64,000 bases of DNA from Fusobacterium varium (GCA_021531615.1 JADYUE010000001.1:62001-126000), one strand, 5' to 3'; positions 54,346 to 63,926 are shown, counted from the first letter of the stretch. The notes: generated from the sequence alone by a model not told the origin. Translations and numbers: made by a program.

Positions 54346-55235
54346 TACAACACCTTAACCTTTAAATTCATAATCCAACTATCTTTTAAATTGATTTCTA
54401 TCTCTCTTACTTGTGCTAACCCTGTAAAAGTATCACTTACAATATTTACAGTATCCCCTTTTTTTATATAATGAATCGGGAAACATTTTATGTCATAATC
54501 ATATTCTTTAGTAGTGGTTGCTGTAAGTTGTGGTTTTTTGCTTGTCCATTCCACATTTCCCTCTTTGTTGTCACTTGCTACATCTATTTCAGATTCATTT
54601 ACAAGTTTCTCTGAAAATGTAGGATTTTCAATAAGTCCACTTCCAAAACTCAAACTTATAATTTTTTCTTTAAGTTCTTTATGATAAATATACAAATCAT
54701 TTGATTTTAATATCATTTTACTTTCAGCATCTTCTACAAGCTCTTTTATTTCCTGAAAGGCTTTATTATAACAGGTATAACCATTTGTATAAATTTTGTC
54801 GTTTAAAAGCTCCATATTTATGATATTTATCCCTGCTGATTGACAAACTTTTTTTAAAGCATCTGATATTCTCACATTCCCATCAATAGAAAGAGATATT
54901 ATTTGACTTGTATTTTTACTTCTCTCAGAACAAAGAAGTTCTTTAATAATATCACCACCGTCTCTATATTTATTTGTTTTTATAACCTCATAAATTCCAT
55001 ATTCTCCTACATCATCTGCATAACCAAAGTTTAATTTTACTTCACTGCCTACTGCAATATCTTGTGATAAATTATAAATATAAAATCTTCCTACACCTAT
55101 TTTTTTATCATTTCCTGATTTTATTTCAGCTTGAAACTTTAATCCACCATTATTTTCATCATTAATTGTTTTCCCGTTTACTACAAGAAAAGAATTTCTA
55201 GGAAAAAGAGGTCTTAAAGCTGTTATTCTCTGCAT
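54345..55235 (-). CDS. Baseplate hub protein
   Basis: 296 residues. LFPRNSFLVVNGKTINDENN, GVGRFYIYNLSQDIAVGSEV and YGIYEVIKTNKYRDGGD, then ISDALKKVCQSAGINIINME: hub of the Pam3/Mu-like small baseplate. Precedes the spike gene with 1-base overlap. Confidence 0.75.
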   Translation of the reverse strand: MQRITALRPLFPRNSFLVVNGKTINDENNGGLKFQAEIKSGNDKKIGVGRFYIYNLSQDIAVGSEVKLNFGYADDVGEYGIYEVIKTNKYRDGGDIIKELLCSERSKNTSQIISLSIDGNVRISDALKKVCQSAGINIINMELLNDKIYTNGYTCYNKAFQEIKELVEDAESKMILKSNDLYIYHKELKEKIISLSFGSGLIENPTFSEKLVNESEIDVASDNKEGNVEWTSKKPQLTATTTKEYDYDIKCFPIHYIKKGDTVNIVSDTFTGLAQVREIEINLKDSWIMNLKVKVL

Positions 55236-55236
55236 C

Positions 55237-55569
55237 TTAAACCTCCTTCACAAGCATTTCTATTTCATCTATATTATCATAAGTTATTTTTTTATAAATT
55301 CGGTCTTTAGTATTAGCAATTATATAAGCCTTTGGAAACTTTTCATTAAAGTTTCCTCTCTCATCAGCTAATTTATTAAACCATAAAGGTATCCCAAAAC
55401 TTACAGGTTCAGCATAACAAATAGGATTTAATTGATTATCATATAAATCTATGTAAATCCTCCTATCATAAAAGTTCATTTTAAAATCAAAAATAAATTC
55501 TTTTTTATTTATTACTATTGAAGTTCGATAAGGTATCGAACCTTTTATAATATTAAATTTAAAATTCAT
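55237..55569 (-). CDS. Baseplate plug-like protein
   Basis: 110 residues, beta-rich. NKKEFIFDFKMNFYDRRIYI and YAEPVSFGIPLWFNKLADER match the phage baseplate plug family of simple myoviruses. Between hub and a 180-residue tail protein. Confidence 0.75.
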   Translation of the reverse strand: MNFKFNIIKGSIPYRTSIVINKKEFIFDFKMNFYDRRIYIDLYDNQLNPICYAEPVSFGIPLWFNKLADERGNFNEKFPKAYIIANTKDRIYKKITYDNIDEIEMLVKEV

Positions 55570-55570
55570 A

Positions 55571-56113
55571 TTACTCCCCTCTTAACTTTATGCTTTCACT
55601 TGCAAGTTCTCCCTCCCATTCTTGTTTTCCTGTTCTTATTTCAGTTTTTTCAGAAATAAGTGGTTTCGCAGCAATGGAAGGAGCCGGAATAAATTCTAGA
55701 TGTGCATATTCCATTTGTGTGAATGAAATTGTTATTTCAATATATGTATAAGTAGTGATGTTTTTACTTACACTTGTTATCCCTAAATTACTATACAACT
55801 TATCTATATATAGACTTACAGGTTGCCTCTTTTTTACTAAAGATATTATCTTTTCATAGATTCTATCTTTATCTGCTCCTGTTATTTGTGCTTTTATAGA
55901 AAATGAAGAGGGATTGTTAGAAATATTATCTGTTTTATTTGAACCATCATCTAGTTTTGTTACAGGAATTTCTGAAGATAAATCTTCAGAAAATTCATTT
56001 GTCAATTCCAAAGGAATACCTTCTAAAATAACAGTTTGTGCCGTCAAATATTTTTTTACAGGCTCTATTTTTTCCGTTACACTTGATATCAGGCTTCTAA
56101 TTGAAAAATCCAT
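55571..56113 (-). CDS. Tail protein, Dit/LysM-position
   Basis: 180 residues. TAQTVILEGIPLELTNEFSE and VKKRQPVSLYIDKLYSNLGI with TYIEITISFTQMEYAHLEFI. The fold looks like the N-terminal Dit-type tail domains next to the tape measure; exact family not certain. Confidence 0.6.
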   Translation of the reverse strand: MDFSIRSLISSVTEKIEPVKKYLTAQTVILEGIPLELTNEFSEDLSSEIPVTKLDDGSNKTDNISNNPSSFSIKAQITGADKDRIYEKIISLVKKRQPVSLYIDKLYSNLGITSVSKNITTYTYIEITISFTQMEYAHLEFIPAPSIAAKPLISEKTEIRTGKQEWEGELASESIKLRGE

Positions 56114-58129
56114 CTATATCAACCCCTCTGCTATTTCTCTTTCTTCTTCAAATTTCTTTATTTTTTCAATTATTAAATTACCTATTCTATTCCAATCAAT
56201 TTCATTCCCTGAGGTATTTATATTAAAATTCAAGTTATAAATATTACCTGATTTTGTTTTTACCTTTGAATAATTTTCATTTTCTTTTTTGGTTAGTACC
56301 CTTTCTCCCTCATGCAGTTCAGCAATATAATTATCTTTAGGAACATATGAAAGTCCTGTTTTGTGACTTCCATCTATTTCAACTTTTCCTTCAGGTTTTT
56401 CTTTGTTATTATCATTTTCTTCTTCATTATCAAAGCCAAACCATTTTTTTACTTTCTTTACTGGAGAAAGTTCTGCTATTTTTTCCCCTAGATTCTTAAA
56501 ACTATCAACAGCTGATTGTATGCTTTCTTTTAACCCTGTAAAGAAAGCTGAAAAAGCATTTTTTACATTTTCTATTATTCCTAAATTACTATCCCAAGCT
56601 CCCCAAAAAGCTCTTAATCCATCAAAAATTATTTTTCCCGGTATAAGAAAATTAAATATTCCACTGTATTCAGAAAATTTTAAAAATAAATCTTTTACTC
56701 CATCTTTAAAAGCTTTTAAAACTCCTGTAAAAACATTAAAAGCCCCTTTGAATATCCCTACTACTTTATCCCAATTCCTGTATAAAGCTACTCCTGCTGC
56801 TATTGCAAGTCCTACTCCTATTACAATAGGATTAAAACTTAATCCTGCAAGAGCTGCTTTTAGCACTCCTATCATATATGCAACTTTTTCTATTACAAAT
56901 AATCCTGTAATAGCTGAAACCATTGGAATTAAAACTTCTTTCCATTTAATGCAAAAACTTATAATTTTACTTCCAATACTTACAGTTTTTTCAATGCTTC
57001 CTGCAAGATTTTCTGCCCATTTTGTAAAAGTTCCGTCTTCTTGCCACTTAACCAAGAGATCTGCAAGAGGAACTAAAACTTTATCCCGGATAATTTGAAA
57101 AGGAGAATTTTTTATAACATTTCCAAATTCATCTATTCCTGCAACAGTAGAAAGCCCTGATTTAAAAACACCTTTTATTGTAGAAATAGCTCCTTTAAAG
57201 GTCTTTGCTTGTTTCTGCATAGCTCCACCAAATTTGGAATTCATCAGTTCAAATAAAGCCTTGTTAAATAAATTAATGTCTTTTATTTGCCCCTGATTAT
57301 TAAACATTTCTCCATATCCTTGCGACTTTGCAAAATCCCCAATCATGTTCTTAGTTATTCCAAATTCTTTTAATCTTTCAAGTTCTCCCGTTCTACTGTC
57401 TGCTAGAGCTTCCACAGCTTGTTCAAAAGGTTTGTTCATAGCTGAAGCCATATCACCAATCATTTCAATATAGGTTTTTCCTGTAGACTTTAAAACTCTG
57501 TCCCCTTCCATTCCATAAGATTGCATTTTGGTTAATCCACTAATAATTTCTTCAGTTTCAAAAGGAGTTCTGTTTGCAAGTCTACTCCCCCAAGCAAGTT
57601 TTTTTTGTGCTAAAGTTGAATCTTTTAAAACAGTTTCAAGAGTATTTCTATATTGCTCTATATTTGAAGCCCCCTCGAAAGCTGTTTTAATAGTAAGCCC
57701 AGCTCCTAATACTCCCATCATTCTCTTTAAAGTTCCTGTAAGAGTATTAGCTTTTTTTTGAGCTTTCTCAAATACTTTTGTAGAATATGCTGAGAAAGAT
57801 TGAAACCCTTTTTTCATGTTTCGAGTAAGCCTAAATTTCATTATAAATCTGTCCAACGATCTTGTTGTTCTATTAAAAGCATTTATTCCTACTTGTTGAA
57901 TTCCTAAAAAAGCATTTTTAAAAGTCCCTGATACTTTATACCCTTTTGTAATAAGTCCTGAAGCATAACCCTCTATTTTCCTGAAAGGATTTTTTATAAT
58001 ATTACTCAAATTTATTTTAAGAGGATCTTTCAAAAGTTCTTCAGTTTCTTTATATGATTGTTTTATTTTTTTTAATGCTTCCGTTCCATTTCCACTAACA
58101 TTAAATTTTAAAGTTAATCCTTTAAGCAC
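56114..58129 (-). CDS. Tail tape measure protein
   Basis: 671 residues, GTG start overlapping the chaperone extension. LNTLTGTLKRMMGVLGAGL-like start of the tape segment (KANTLTGTLKRMMGVLGAGL), conserved SNIEQYRNTLETVLKDSTLA and MIGDMASAMNKPFEQAVEAL, hydrophobic spans (about 395-460) and a C-terminal SYVPKDNYIAELHEGERVLT. Sets tail length; short for a myovirus, implying a modest tail. Confidence 0.9.
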   Translation of the reverse strand: MLKGLTLKFNVSGNGTEALKKIKQSYKETEELLKDPLKINLSNIIKNPFRKIEGYASGLITKGYKVSGTFKNAFLGIQQVGINAFNRTTRSLDRFIMKFRLTRNMKKGFQSFSAYSTKVFEKAQKKANTLTGTLKRMMGVLGAGLTIKTAFEGASNIEQYRNTLETVLKDSTLAQKKLAWGSRLANRTPFETEEIISGLTKMQSYGMEGDRVLKSTGKTYIEMIGDMASAMNKPFEQAVEALADSRTGELERLKEFGITKNMIGDFAKSQGYGEMFNNQGQIKDINLFNKALFELMNSKFGGAMQKQAKTFKGAISTIKGVFKSGLSTVAGIDEFGNVIKNSPFQIIRDKVLVPLADLLVKWQEDGTFTKWAENLAGSIEKTVSIGSKIISFCIKWKEVLIPMVSAITGLFVIEKVAYMIGVLKAALAGLSFNPIVIGVGLAIAAGVALYRNWDKVVGIFKGAFNVFTGVLKAFKDGVKDLFLKFSEYSGIFNFLIPGKIIFDGLRAFWGAWDSNLGIIENVKNAFSAFFTGLKESIQSAVDSFKNLGEKIAELSPVKKVKKWFGFDNEEENDNNKEKPEGKVEIDGSHKTGLSYVPKDNYIAELHEGERVLTKKENENYSKVKTKSGNIYNLNFNINTSGNEIDWNRIGNLIIEKIKKFEEEREIAEGLI

Positions 58130-58325
58130 CTTTTCCAGCCTCCTCTATTTCTTTATTTCTTCTTTTTACCCAATCATTCCATGCCATAGTTAAGAGCTCT
58201 ACCTCTTCTATGCAGAGCTCTTCTATGGATTTTCTATAATAATTTATCCTTGTTGAAAAAGATAAATCAAATCTATTCTGTAGCTGTTTCCGCCTCTCTT
58301 CTAGCTCTTTCTGTGAATAAAAAGG
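58122..58325 (-). CDS. Frameshift extension of tail assembly chaperone (GT-type)
   Basis: A frame without its own start, +1 (or -2) relative to the chaperone, runs from the CCC-TTT-TTA site (about 58319-58327) to TAA at 58122-58124. It encodes QKELEERRKQLQNRFDLSFS, INYYRKSIEELCIEEVELL and TMAWNDWVKRRNKEIEEAGK: the helical T-part usual before tape-measure genes. CCC-T is a typical +1 slippage site. Confidence 0.65.
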   Translation of the reverse strand, partial: PFYSQKELEERRKQLQNRFDLSFSTRINYYRKSIEELCIEEVELLTMAWNDWVKRRNKEIEEAGKGA

Positions 58326-58668
58326 GAGTTACTTGGAATTGTGAAATAAGTTGAATTATTTCTTTCATGGCATCATAATCTAATTCAAAGAAATTAGTAT
58401 AACGAGCTTCCTCTGGTAAAGCTATGAAAGTTTTTAATATCTTCTCAGTAGCTTTCAAATCTTCTTTTTCATTTTCAAGTTTATCTGCTATTTGTAATGC
58501 AACTCTTTCTATTCTGAATTTTACAGTTTCTACTTCAAAATTCTTTGAAAATATTTCTTTTTCAAACTCTAATGCTCCTAAACCTTCAGGCTTGAAATTC
58601 ACATTTGAAAAGTTTTCTAATATTTCAGCTATTTTTTTCTGTTGTTCTTCTCTTGTTTTTTTGCTCAT
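58273..58668 (-). CDS. Tail assembly chaperone (G-type)
   Basis: 131 residues from ATG 58668 (AAGGAGG upstream; its A overlaps the tube gene's stop). KKTREEQQKKIAEILENFSN, then RIERVALQIADKLENEKEDL and YDAMKEIIQLISQFQVTPFL. Ends TERARREAETATE in frame 0; a longer frameshifted product is likely. Confidence 0.8.
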   Translation of the reverse strand: MSKKTREEQQKKIAEILENFSNVNFKPEGLGALEFEKEIFSKNFEVETVKFRIERVALQIADKLENEKEDLKATEKILKTFIALPEEARYTNFFELDYDAMKEIIQLISQFQVTPFLFTERARREAETATE

Positions 58669-59060
58669 TATACTAAAGCCTCCTTGCACCCTGCACAATT
58701 TAATGTAAATTCTCTTTGATCTGTATCACCATCATTTGCTAGATCTCCCTTATTCACTCCAATTTCTGCCAAAACAATTCCTCTTGAATATTCTGAAACA
58801 GAACTATCTTTAAAATATCCTGCACCTAAAATTCCTGCTTCTGCAGCTGTAAGAAGAACAAGTTCATCTTGTGTGCCTGTTTCTACTGTAACAGTTATTG
58901 TTAAATTAGGATCTGCTGTTTTTATAACTCTTCTTTTCCCAGAAAGAGATTTTTCAGATAATTTTGTTCCTTCTCCAGCTGGAGTTATATTTATGCTTCT
59001 TGGTTCTTTTATTGTATATCCATTAAATATAAGTGTTTTTTTACTTAAATCTACACCCAT
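58668..59060 (-). CDS. Tail tube protein (DUF3277-like)
   Basis: 130 residues. IFNGYTIKEPRSINITPAGE, SGKRRVIKTADPNLTITVTV, then ILGAGYFKDSSVSEYSRGIV. Size and place between sheath and chaperone fit the inner tube of contractile tails. Confidence 0.8.
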   Translation of the reverse strand: MGVDLSKKTLIFNGYTIKEPRSINITPAGEGTKLSEKSLSGKRRVIKTADPNLTITVTVETGTQDELVLLTAAEAGILGAGYFKDSSVSEYSRGIVLAEIGVNKGDLANDGDTDQREFTLNCAGCKEALV

Positions 59061-59071
59061 TTTATTACCTC

Positions 59072-59167
59072 CTACTTCTTTTTATTTTTCTTTACTGCCT
59101 TATAAATAATTACAGTTGAAATTCCTGCAGCATAACTGCATAACATTAAAAATAATGTTTGTAGCAT
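59072..59167 (-). CDS. Small phage membrane peptide
   Basis: 31 codons with strong RBS (AAAGGAGG 7 bases upstream). Hydrophobic MLQTLFLMLCSYAAGISTVI followed by IYKAVKKNKKK: one membrane span and a basic tail. Between sheath and tube genes; function unknown. Confidence 0.55.
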   Translation of the reverse strand: MLQTLFLMLCSYAAGISTVIIYKAVKKNKKK

Positions 59168-59179
59168 TTTTTCCTCCTT

Positions 59180-60229
59180 TTAATTTCCTTTATTTACTGT
59201 GTCATAAGTTTGTTTTAATGTTAAATCAATAAAGTATGCCCACCCTTTAAGTCTGAATAGCACATTTGGTTTTATTGTTCTTGCCATTCTTTCCTCTTTA
59301 GTTTGTGATACTGGAGTTACTTTATATTCATAAATTCCATTTTCTTTAGCAATAATATCCTTAGCTCCTAGTTGCTCCATGATAGAAGTTATTGTTTCTT
59401 CCATTCTTGTATATCCCTCTTCATCTTGTGGGAAACCTTTAAGAATAAGCATTTTTTGTAGTGCTTCATTAAGATTTACAATCATGCAGTCTAATGCAGT
59501 TGTTTCATCAAAATAAGTTCCATCCATAGCTTTTCCACCATTTGCTACTATATATCCTTCAGAAGTTCTTTTTTCAACGAAAGTGATATTGTTTTTAGTA
59601 AGTTCTTGCTTTTTTCCACCTGTAACATCTGCACTTACTCCTGAAAGTTTAACCATACTACATTTATTTCCCGCTCCTGCTGTAATTACAGCCCCAGCAT
59701 ATGCAGCTGATTTATATTCTCTATCCTCTCCATCTGCTGTTTTACTATTATAAATAAGTTGTGCTCTTTCTGATTTTGCTTTATCTGCATTTTCTAAAGG
59801 ATATGTTGCTGTTTCTGCAATATATACTCTTCTTTCAGAAACTAAAACTGCTCTTAGCTCCTCAACTATTTTTGCTGTATCCATTATAGTTATTAGACAA
59901 TACCAACTTTCATTCAACACTTCATTGATAGCTGTTTTTAATTTAGTAGCATAAGTAGAGTCATCATCTTCGCCTTTCTCTACTCCCATTACTGCAAAAA
60001 AGTCAGGCTTTAATATATTTCCACTTCCATCTGTTTGTGATAAAAATGTTTCAACAGCTTTATAAATTTTAGTATTGTTTCCAAATTTTTCAGCTACTTC
60101 TTCAAGAGTGGCACAATATGCAAAATCTACATTCTTTTCATTTGTAACAATAAGAGTTTTATTTAAATCAGCTACAGTCAAAGCTATCTCTTTATCAACT
60201 GTTATTTTCACAGGTTCTCTATAATCCAT
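59180..60229 (-). CDS. Contractile tail sheath protein
   Basis: 349 residues from ATG 60229 (GAGGAGG upstream). VDKEIALTVADLNKTLIVTN start; KPDFFAVMGVEKGEDDDSTY, SAAYAGAVITAGAGNKCSMV and LKGWAYFIDLTLKQTYDTVN near the end. DUF3383/Mu-L-like small sheath. Defines the phage as a myovirus. Confidence 0.82.
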   Translation of the reverse strand: MDYREPVKITVDKEIALTVADLNKTLIVTNEKNVDFAYCATLEEVAEKFGNNTKIYKAVETFLSQTDGSGNILKPDFFAVMGVEKGEDDDSTYATKLKTAINEVLNESWYCLITIMDTAKIVEELRAVLVSERRVYIAETATYPLENADKAKSERAQLIYNSKTADGEDREYKSAAYAGAVITAGAGNKCSMVKLSGVSADVTGGKKQELTKNNITFVEKRTSEGYIVANGGKAMDGTYFDETTALDCMIVNLNEALQKMLILKGFPQDEEGYTRMEETITSIMEQLGAKDIIAKENGIYEYKVTPVSQTKEERMARTIKPNVLFRLKGWAYFIDLTLKQTYDTVNKGN

Positions 60230-60230
60230 T

Positions 60231-60734
60231 TTATTCCTCCTCAATAATTATTTTTTCTTTATTTGCTATAAGTTCTATAACCTCTGCAATTTCAATTTTT
60301 CTTTCTTCTGTTAAATTCATATATTCAAAAGTAACATCAAAGGAAGCTCTCCTCTCATACTTATTTTGAATTTCTTCTCTTAAGTTTTTTATTTCAGAAA
60401 ATTCTACTATTCCTACATCTATATTTCTCCACTCTTTCCTAAGTATGAAAATTATTAGTTCTAAAAGTTTTTGTGTTTTTATAAACTCTCCCGAAATACT
60501 ATCCTCATATACATCAAATTGAATTACAACAGTTTCTCTATACCGTCTTTTTTCTCTATTGCTATTATCTGAAGAATTATATTTTCTCTCAGAGTATGCA
60601 AAAAAATCTTTTGCTTTTTTAGAAATAACACAATAAGTTGCATAAGGTTTTTTAGGAGGCTTTTTTTCTGAGTAAGCTGGGATAATATTAATAACCGACA
60701 TAGAATTAAGTAGTTTTATTATTTGTTCAATCAT
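60231..60734 (-). CDS. Tail terminator-like protein
   Basis: 167 residues. MIEQIIKLLNSMSVINIIPA, then YATYCVISKKAKDFFAYSER and RETVVIQFDVYEDSISGEFI; the fold order fits tail terminator/neck proteins (LIC_12616-like). Overlaps the upstream gene by 8 bases. Confidence 0.65.
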   Translation of the reverse strand: MIEQIIKLLNSMSVINIIPAYSEKKPPKKPYATYCVISKKAKDFFAYSERKYNSSDNSNREKRRYRETVVIQFDVYEDSISGEFIKTQKLLELIIFILRKEWRNIDVGIVEFSEIKNLREEIQNKYERRASFDVTFEYMNLTEERKIEIAEVIELIANKEKIIIEEE

Positions 60735-61062
60735 CTTTATCGCTCCGCCTTAAAATATAAAATTTAAGATCTGCCACATAAGAATAGTCAGCTTTCTGAA
60801 TTATTTTCCATTCAACCTCATCTATGATAATAAGATCTCCTAGTTTTAAATTTTCTTTTGTCCTTAAATCCATATCTTCAAGAGTTACTATACCCTGAGG
60901 ATAATTTTTTAAGTCATTCAAGGAAACTGGCATATATACAGCCTGTATTATTCTTTCTGTAGTAGTCCCTTCAATATACTCTCCTTTTATCCATTCTCCT
61001 TCAGTCGTTTCTTTAACTTTTACCTCTGTAAGAATATGTGCTGGAATGAATACATTTGTCAT
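60727..61062 (-). CDS. Head-tail joining/stopper-like protein
   Basis: 111 residues, beta-rich: GTTTERIIQAVYMPVSLNDL and LGDLIIIDEVEWKIIQKADY. Position between gp10-like and terminator proteins suggests the head-closure (stopper) role. Confidence 0.6.
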   Translation of the reverse strand: MTNVFIPAHILTEVKVKETTEGEWIKGEYIEGTTTERIIQAVYMPVSLNDLKNYPQGIVTLEDMDLRTKENLKLGDLIIIDEVEWKIIQKADYSYVADLKFYILRRSDKDD

Positions 61063-61064
61063 TT

Positions 61065-61565
61065 TTACACCTCTTTAAAATTACTCAAATATACAATTTT
61101 TCCTGTTTTTGAAGTAATTTGATACCTAATAGATTTAATTAAAAATCTATCTTCTATCAATGTTTTATCGTTGTTACTTCCTTCTTTTAACTTTGCTTTA
61201 AGAGTTTTAGGACTTAAAGGTTCTGCCCAATTTGTAGCTGTAGCAATACTCTGTATAATAAGCCCTCTTATATACTCTCCTATCTGCATAAGAGCTTTTC
61301 TTCCTGTTATTTGCCCTTCAAGAATATCATTTACCCTTGCTTCAATATAATTTGAAATAGCTTGTGAATTACTTTCGATAGCATTCCTCATAAAAGGACG
61401 GGGAGGAATATGCTTAGTTCCAAATTCATTATAAACAGCATATTCAAGTATAGTTGTTTTAGGATTATCTCCCTTTAAATCTCCATCTATACCTAATATT
61501 CCAACCTCTACCATATATAAAGCCATGTAGTCTAATTCATTCATTATATCTACTAGGTTACTCAT
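61065..61565 (-). CDS. HK97 gp10/Mu gpG-like neck protein
   Basis: 166 residues. EYAVYNEFGTKHIPPRPFMR is the family hallmark; GRKALMQIGEYIRGLIIQSI and a WAEPLSPKTLKAK segment follow. Tail completion factor. Confidence 0.82.
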   Translation of the reverse strand: MSNLVDIMNELDYMALYMVEVGILGIDGDLKGDNPKTTILEYAVYNEFGTKHIPPRPFMRNAIESNSQAISNYIEARVNDILEGQITGRKALMQIGEYIRGLIIQSIATATNWAEPLSPKTLKAKLKEGSNNDKTLIEDRFLIKSIRYQITSKTGKIVYLSNFKEV

Positions 61566-62071
61566 ACTCTTACTCCAAATAAATCTATTATTCCTCTTCT
61601 AAAATTTTCAGATTGCTGGATTTTATCAAAATAACTATATGAAACATCTTTTAAACTGAAACTTTTCAAACCGCTTTCATTTGCAAGGTTTTCTTTTAGA
61701 GTGGAAAAAATAAACATTTGAATATCCAAAGGAAGAACATCATACCCTGCTATATAAGTTACCTCTAAAAATTCTGATTGACAAAATGGAGCTGTTAAAA
61801 CCAACCTATGCTCATCTACTCTAAAAGATAACTCTTCATTAAGCCACAGAGCTTTCGATACCTGTTCGACAGGCTTCCTGTTAAGATATACGACATTTGT
61901 ATCGACTCCTTGAATAAACTCTGTTTTTTCGCATTTTACGAGGTCATAGCCTATTGCTCTTTCAATCCGTGAAATTATACCCTCTATATAAAATTCCAAT
62001 AGCTTATCATCTGTTATTCCAGTTAATTTTTTTGCCAATTCTTTATCATAAAAATCTTCAGGTCTTTTCAT
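61562..62071 (-). CDS. Head-tail connector (gp6-like)
   Basis: 169 residues. LLEFYIEGIISRIERAIGYD then VVYLNRKPVEQVSKALWLNE and LEVTYIAGYDVLPLDIQMFI: the gp6-like DNA-packaging adaptor. First gene after the capsid. Confidence 0.82.
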   Translation of the reverse strand: MKRPEDFYDKELAKKLTGITDDKLLEFYIEGIISRIERAIGYDLVKCEKTEFIQGVDTNVVYLNRKPVEQVSKALWLNEELSFRVDEHRLVLTAPFCQSEFLEVTYIAGYDVLPLDIQMFIFSTLKENLANESGLKSFSLKDVSYSYFDKIQQSENFRRGIIDLFGVRV

Positions 62072-62123
62072 TTTATTTTCTCCTATATTTATACAGAAGA
62101 GGGAAAATTCCCTCTTCTATATT

Positions 62124-63917
62124 CTAAGATGTTTTATTTTTTACTATTTGGAAGTTCTCAGGAAGAACTACTCCAAATCCTAAACCTTTTTCCATGTAGT
62201 ATGCAGTCCATCCTTTACCTGTAAGCTGATCTTTTATAGATAGATTCATCTTTGGATTAGTTATTCCAAGCATTCCACCTTTAAAATCTCCAAAGACCAT
62301 GAAAGGTTCTCCATCTCCAGCCTCCGCCATAGTTTTTAATCCTGAACCTGCAGAGTCTATAATTACAACAGGTCTTGAAAGTAGTTTTCTTTCTCCACCA
62401 TTTTTCAAGTCAATTAGTTGTAATCTTCCATCTTTATCTTTTAATAATGTTAAAGCTGTCCATGTTTCTCTTCTCATGTACCACTTTGCCTTTGATGAAA
62501 TTTCATCTTTTGTATTTCCAAAAAGAGTTACAAGTGCATCTATTTTTCCAGCCTCATCTAATGTTGTTAAATTCCATTCCACTTTTGCAATGTCATCTTC
62601 ATTTAAAATTCCTTTTGGTTGTTTTGTTCCTGTTCCACTGAACATAGTATTTGCTATTTTTAATGCCCAAGCATATTCCACTCTGTCCATTAAGAAAGCA
62701 ACATATCCAACATAGTTAGATGCCATCAATTTATTAGAAATTTTTGGAAGTGCATAAATTTGGTGCATTGCAATGTTTACATCTTTTAATTTAACTCCGT
62801 CAGTTTCATTTCTTGTGTCTTCTTCTCCTACCCAAGCGACTTCAGGAAGAGAGATCTCTTCTCTGTCAAGGTCAAGAGAATTATCTGTAATACTGATTAT
62901 ATTTAAATCATTTACTACAGGATTGACTTCTTGTAATCTTTTAAATATTCCTAAAAGTTGATGTGCTTTTACAGCTGCTTTTGTTCCTTCTCCTGTTGTT
63001 GTTGCTGGTGTTGCAAATTTTAATACTGTTTCAGGTGTTATTTGCTTTAATTTTCCACCATTTTCAACGATTGAATTGTATGCAGCCATAAATTCATCAG
63101 CAAAAGAAACTTGTGCTTTCGTAGGTGTGAAGTCTGCTTTTAAACCTTTAATAACATTATTAATTTCATTAAATTGTTCATTGAAAGCATCTTTCACTTC
63201 TTCTGTAAGAGTTTCTTTTATAGCTGAAAATTGTTGTTCCAGCTTTGAAATTTTACCCGGTAAGGCTTTTATTTCTTCATCTCTTTCAGCTGAAAAAATT
63301 TCTTTTTGCATTGCTCCTATAAGTGCTGCTATAAATGTTTGTTGTTCTTGTAGTGTCATTTTATCTTCTCCTTCATTATCATTAAATACTTTTGTTATTT
63401 TACTGCCATGAACTGCTCCCTTTGGTGTAATAGAACCTTCGTAAGCAGTAAATTTTTTTATTTCGTAAAACCAGCTTGTTCTGCCGTTTTGTGTTATTTC
63501 TTTGCTTTCTCCGTCTTCTATATCTCCACCTGCAGAAAGTTCAAATTTCGCTCCTTGATTTTTCATTAAATCGTAAAGAGCATAGGCTTCTTTATTTATA
63601 ACATTTCCATTTTCATCTGTTGTAAGCTGTAATTGAGCTTCTATCTTAAATCCTTCATCAGTTTCTATCCCTTTACAAGTTCCGACAGGAATATTGTTAC
63701 CTCTATGGTTATATAATAAAAGCATTATTTTCCCTTCATTTGCTTTCATACTCCCTTTTATAAACTTATAATAACCATGTGCAAGATTTTTATGATTATA
63801 ATTTACTAAAAGACCTTCAAAGCAACCTTTTTTGTCTTGCTTTTCCTTAAATTCTTCAAAATCAACCGAAAAATCAATTGTTTTATTTTTTAAATCATCT
63901 TCATTCTCTTTTCCCAT
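62124..63917 (-). CDS. Fused prohead protease and HK97-type major capsid protein
   Basis: 597 residues. Residues 1 to about 185: HK97 prohead protease (MLLLYNHRGNNIPVGTCKGI, SAGGDIEDGESKE, YEGSITPKGAVHGSKI). Then a coiled delta-domain (about 195-270) and the HK97 capsid fold (YALPKISNKLMASNYVGYVA, ALKIANTMFSGTGTKQPKGI, MAEAGDGEPFMVFGDFKGGM). Fusion of protease to capsid is found in some phages. RBS AGGAGGGAG. Confidence 0.9.
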   Translation of the reverse strand: MGKENEDDLKNKTIDFSVDFEEFKEKQDKKGCFEGLLVNYNHKNLAHGYYKFIKGSMKANEGKIMLLLYNHRGNNIPVGTCKGIETDEGFKIEAQLQLTTDENGNVINKEAYALYDLMKNQGAKFELSAGGDIEDGESKEITQNGRTSWFYEIKKFTAYEGSITPKGAVHGSKITKVFNDNEGEDKMTLQEQQTFIAALIGAMQKEIFSAERDEEIKALPGKISKLEQQFSAIKETLTEEVKDAFNEQFNEINNVIKGLKADFTPTKAQVSFADEFMAAYNSIVENGGKLKQITPETVLKFATPATTTGEGTKAAVKAHQLLGIFKRLQEVNPVVNDLNIISITDNSLDLDREEISLPEVAWVGEEDTRNETDGVKLKDVNIAMHQIYALPKISNKLMASNYVGYVAFLMDRVEYAWALKIANTMFSGTGTKQPKGILNEDDIAKVEWNLTTLDEAGKIDALVTLFGNTKDEISSKAKWYMRRETWTALTLLKDKDGRLQLIDLKNGGERKLLSRPVVIIDSAGSGLKTMAEAGDGEPFMVFGDFKGGMLGITNPKMNLSIKDQLTGKGWTAYYMEKGLGFGVVLPENFQIVKNKTS

Positions 63918-63926
63918 TTCTCCCTC

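Noticed and set aside
56403-57098. 231-codon + strand frame inside the tape measure gene
   Set aside because: Antisense shadow of the tape measure gene; no RBS and implausible composition.
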